From assembly GCA_944388825.1 (NCBI GenBank), contig CALXKG010000247.1, forward strand, positions 1 to 9,053: a DNA stretch of 9,053 nt, in the 5' to 3' direction. Under the pieces are notes generated by a model. That model ran no database searches. It was given only the letters and a program-made list of their open reading frames with translations, and was not told the DNA's origin. The translations under genes were made by a program, and so were the position numbers. The number at the start of each line of letters is the position of its first letter. Within the stretch, counting starts at the first letter, position 1. Below, in pieces: positions 7,057 through 9,053 of the stretch. The DNA comes from an uncultured Clostridia bacterium (GTDB lineage Bacteria; Bacillota; Clostridia; Oscillospirales; Ruminococcaceae).

Positions 7057-7433
7057 TATTCGTTCTCATCCGGGCCGCCGTCCGGCCCCTTATCGCGGGA
7101 GATCTCGTGCAGCAGCTCGTTGATATGGGCGCTGTAGGCGATCGAGGTGTCGGGGATGAAGTGCAGCTCGGGGCACTTGCGCATTTTAAGCCGGCTGCCC
7201 AGTTCCCGCCGCAGGTAACCGGCCGCCGAGGTAAGCCCTTTGCAGCTCTCCTTTACAGTCTGCTCGTCTCCCAGCGCCGTGACGTGCACCTTGCAGTGGG
7301 ATCCGTCGGGGGAGACTTCGCAGCGCAGGATGCTGGTCATCTGGGAGATGCGCGGGTCCTTCAGCTCCCGCAGAAGGGCGGAGAGCTCCCGCTTTATGTC
7401 TTCGGACAGGCGTCCGATGCGATGGTTTGGCAT
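7056..7433 (-). CDS. rbfA: 30S ribosome-binding factor A
   Basis: RbfA binds the maturing 30S subunit near the 5' helix of 16S rRNA and is needed for late assembly and for cold growth. The 125-residue product has the normal length. NHRIGRLSEDIKRELSALLRELKDPRI (3-29) is the typical opening helix, followed by a KH-like core with LRCEVSPDGSHCKVHVTALG and YLRRELGSRLKMRKCPELHFIPDTSI. The end is an acidic, probably disordered tail (DKGPDGGPDENE). AGGAG at 7442-7446 stands 8 nt before the ATG. It follows infB as in most bacteria, but across a 291-nt gap containing a terminator, so it may be expressed from its own promoter. I could not find a convincing -35/-10 pair in that gap. Confidence 0.94.
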   Translation of the reverse strand: MPNHRIGRLSEDIKRELSALLRELKDPRISQMTSILRCEVSPDGSHCKVHVTALGDEQTVKESCKGLTSAAGYLRRELGSRLKMRKCPELHFIPDTSIAYSAHINELLHEISRDKGPDGGPDENE

Positions 7434-7481
7434 GGTTCTTACTCCTCTCTTTTTTTATTTTATCAGCCTTTGTATTCCTTT

Positions 7482-7524
7482 CCGCGGGACCGAAGCGTTC
7501 CGACTGCTGCGCTTTATCCCGCGG
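7482..7524. repeat. bulged hairpin in the rbfA leader region
   Basis: CCGCGGGA (7482-7489) pairs with TCCCGCGG (7517-7524). Inside, AAGCG (7493-7497) pairs with CGCTT (7510-7514), leaving a 12-nt loop. A competing pairing of CGTTCC (7496-7501) with GGAACG (7524-7529) would break this fold. It lies about 50 nt before the rbfA start on the minus strand and has no T run after it on that strand, so it is not a standard terminator. Its role is unknown. Confidence 0.55.
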
Positions 7525-7554
7525 GAACGGACGTTGGCATAAAAAGTTTAGGGT

Positions 7555-7642
7555 CCAGCCCTTTTTAAAGGGCTGGCAGAGTCCAGAGACAGAGTCTCTG
7601 GTCCATCAAAGTGAAACTTTGTCGCTGCCATAAGGGCAGCGA
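7555..7642. repeat. block of four tandem perfect hairpins
   Basis: Almost every base of this 88-nt stretch can be placed in a short hairpin. H1 pairs CCAGCCCTTT (7555-7564) with AAAGGGCTGG (7567-7576). H2 pairs CCAGAGAC (7583-7590) with GTCTCTGG (7594-7601). H3 pairs CAAAGT (7607-7612) with ACTTTG (7616-7621). H4 pairs TCGCTGCC (7622-7629) with GGCAGCGA (7635-7642). H3 and H4 abut. No coding frame here looks real. The layout resembles a dispersed extragenic palindromic element rather than a single terminator; with only one copy in the window, that reading is inference. Confidence 0.7.
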
Positions 7643-7680
7643 AATCAACATTCCATGCTCCAAAAAGACTTCGGCGATTG

Positions 7681-7714
7681 AAAAACAGGGCAGCAGGCCA
7701 TCCGCCCGCTGCCC
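7681..7714 (-). terminator. Rho-independent terminator after infB
   Basis: GGGCAGC (7688-7694) pairs with GCTGCCC (7708-7714). The stem can extend through GGC (7696-7698) and GCC (7704-7706) past one mismatch. On the minus strand the stem is followed by TGTTTTT (7687-7681). It begins 10 nt after the infB stop and would stop or reduce readthrough into rbfA. Confidence 0.7.
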
Positions 7715-7724
7715 ATGGGGAAAA

Positions 7725-9053
7725 TCATTCCTCGCGGTACTCTTCCATCTTGAAGATCTCGAAGATATCGCCTTCCTTGATGTCGGCGAACTTGACCAGG
7801 CCGACGCCGCACTCGTAGTTTTCGGCGACTTCCTTGACGTCGTTCTTAAACCGGCGGAGGGAGTCGATCTGGTCCTCGGTGATGACGATGCCGTCCCGGA
7901 CGACCCGGACCTGCCCGTCGCGGGTGATCTTGCCCGAGAGGACATAGCAGCCGGCGACGGTGCCGACGCCGGAGATCTTGTAGACCTGCCGAACTTCGGC
8001 GCGGCCCAGTTCCACTTCGCGGATCTTCGGGGCGAGCATACCCTTCATCGCGTCCTTGACGTCGTCGATCGCGTCGTAGATGATCCGGTACATCCGCATT
8101 TCGACCTCGTTCTCCTCGGCGTCGGCCTTGGCGACCGGGTCGGGGCGGACGTTGAAGCCGATGATGATCGCGTTGGAAGCGTTGGCCAGCATGACGTCCG
8201 ACTTGCTGACCGCGCCGACGCCGGCGTGGATGACCTTGACCTTGACCTCATCGTTGGAGAGCTTCTCCAGCGACTGTTTGACCGCCTCGGCCGAGCCCTG
8301 GACGTCCGCCTTGACGACGATGTTCAGCTCTTTCAGCTCGCCTTCGGCCATCTGGCTGAACAGCGAATCGAGGGTGACCTTCTTCGCGGCGCCCCACAGC
8401 TCTTCCTTCTGCTCCTGGCGGCGCTGCTCGACCAGCTCCCTGGCCAGCCGTTCGTTTTCGACGGCGTTGAAGATATCGCCCGCCGCCGGGACTTCCGCCA
8501 TGCCGGTGATCTCGACCGGGACGGAGGGTCCCGCCTCGTTTACCGTCTGGCCCTTGTCGTTCAGCATCTGCCGGACGCGGCCGACCGAGGTGCCGGCGAT
8601 GATGATGTCGCCGGTGTGCAGCGTCCCGTTCTGGACCAGGAGGGTCGCGACCGGCCCGCGGCCCTTATCCAGCCGCGCTTCGATGACCGCGCCCTTCGCC
8701 AGCCGGTTGGGGTTGGCCTTCAGTTCCATGACGTCGGCGACCAGCAGGATATTTTCCAGCAGGTCGTCGATCCCCTGGCCGGTCAGCGCCGAGACGGGGA
8801 CGCAGATGACGTCGCCGCCCCACTCTTCCGGGACAAGGCCGTATTCGGTCAGTTCCTGCTTGACCCGTTCGGGGTCGGCGTGGGGTTTATCCATCTTGTT
8901 GATGGCGACGATGATCTGGACGTTCGCGGCCTTCGCGTGGTTGATCGCCTCGACCGTCTGGGGCATGATACCGTCATCCGCCGCGACGACCAGGACGGCG
9001 ATATCGGTGACGGCGGCGCCTCTGGCCCGCATGGCGGTAAACGCTTCATGGCC
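7725..9053 (-). CDS. infB: translation initiation factor IF-2 (partial, N-terminus beyond the window)
   Basis: IF-2 is the GTPase that places fMet-tRNA on the 30S subunit and drives 50S joining. The visible 442 residues start inside the G3 motif (GHEAFTAMRARGAA, the continuation of DTPGHE), so the frame runs off the right edge and the internal ATG near 9032 is not the start. G4 is NKMDKP from residue 52, and G5 is SAL at 88-90. Domain II follows (KGAVIEARLDKGRGPVATLLVQNGTL). The IF-2 domain III region is marked by DVQGSAEAVKQSLEKLSNDEVKVKVIHAGVGAVSKSDVMLANASNA. The fMet-tRNA-binding C-terminal barrel ends in IFEIFKMEEYREE. Nothing is missing at the C-terminus. The gene is followed by its own terminator before rbfA. 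Confidence 0.97.
   Translation of the reverse strand, partial: GHEAFTAMRARGAAVTDIAVLVVAADDGIMPQTVEAINHAKAANVQIIVAINKMDKPHADPERVKQELTEYGLVPEEWGGDVICVPVSALTGQGIDDLLENILLVADVMELKANPNRLAKGAVIEARLDKGRGPVATLLVQNGTLHTGDIIIAGTSVGRVRQMLNDKGQTVNEAGPSVPVEITGMAEVPAAGDIFNAVENERLARELVEQRRQEQKEELWGAAKKVTLDSLFSQMAEGELKELNIVVKADVQGSAEAVKQSLEKLSNDEVKVKVIHAGVGAVSKSDVMLANASNAIIIGFNVRPDPVAKADAEENEVEMRMYRIIYDAIDDVKDAMKGMLAPKIREVELGRAEVRQVYKISGVGTVAGCYVLSGKITRDGQVRVVRDGIVITEDQIDSLRRFKNDVKEVAENYECGVGLVKFADIKEGDIFEIFKMEEYREE

Noticed and set aside
7440..7480. TGATAAAAT on the minus strand as an rbfA promoter -10 element
   Set aside because: It resembles an extended -10 box, but no acceptable -35 element is present at 16-18 nt and the AT run may only be the leader.
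7565..7945. A 126-codon minus-strand frame across the infB end and the hairpin block
   Set aside because: It is Ser/Arg-rich in the wrong frame of infB, then runs through the terminator and palindromes; there is no sign of real coding.

Overview
The window is GC-rich chromosomal DNA, and everything recognisable in it is ordinary bacterial housekeeping or sugar metabolism. Strong Shine-Dalgarno sites, many Arg CGG codons, a Firmicutes-type infB-rbfA-nrnA-truB-ribF gene order and dense intergenic hairpins suggest a GC-rich Clostridia member, possibly Oscillospiraceae/Ruminococcaceae. The lineage is an inference from gene order and style, not from a database match.

Left part, plus strand (1-3920): the last codons of an unidentified gene, then glucose-6-phosphate isomerase (pgi) and a cytoplasmic GH3 beta-glycosidase. 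The spacing is tight (17 and 42 nt) and no terminator lies between them, so they look like one carbohydrate operon. It ends at a pair of back-to-back palindromes followed by a T run. A plausible flow is intracellular release of sugar by the GH3 enzyme, phosphorylation by a kinase encoded elsewhere, and entry into glycolysis through Pgi.

Middle (3930-4255): a tRNA-Arg(CCG) gene with its own near-consensus sigma-70/sigma-A promoter and its own terminator, then about 100 nt without a recognisable feature, then the convergent terminator of the right-hand operon.

Right part, minus strand (4252-9053, read right to left): the 3' two thirds of infB (cut by the window edge), a 291-nt gap, then the tightly packed rbfA, nrnA (DHH/DHHA1), truB and ribF. 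rbfA, nrnA, truB and ribF are joined by overlaps or gaps of 4-14 nt. These genes serve translation initiation, 30S maturation, nano-RNA/pAp turnover, tRNA pseudouridylation and flavin cofactor synthesis. The usual downstream neighbour rpsO is not here.

The least explained DNA is the infB-rbfA gap. It holds an infB terminator, a block of four tandem perfect hairpins within 88 nt, and a further bulged hairpin with an alternative pairing just before rbfA. The other point of interest is a Pgi whose canonical phosphate-binding loop is altered while its catalytic residues are kept. I found no defence system, CRISPR array, mobile element or clearly new gene system.
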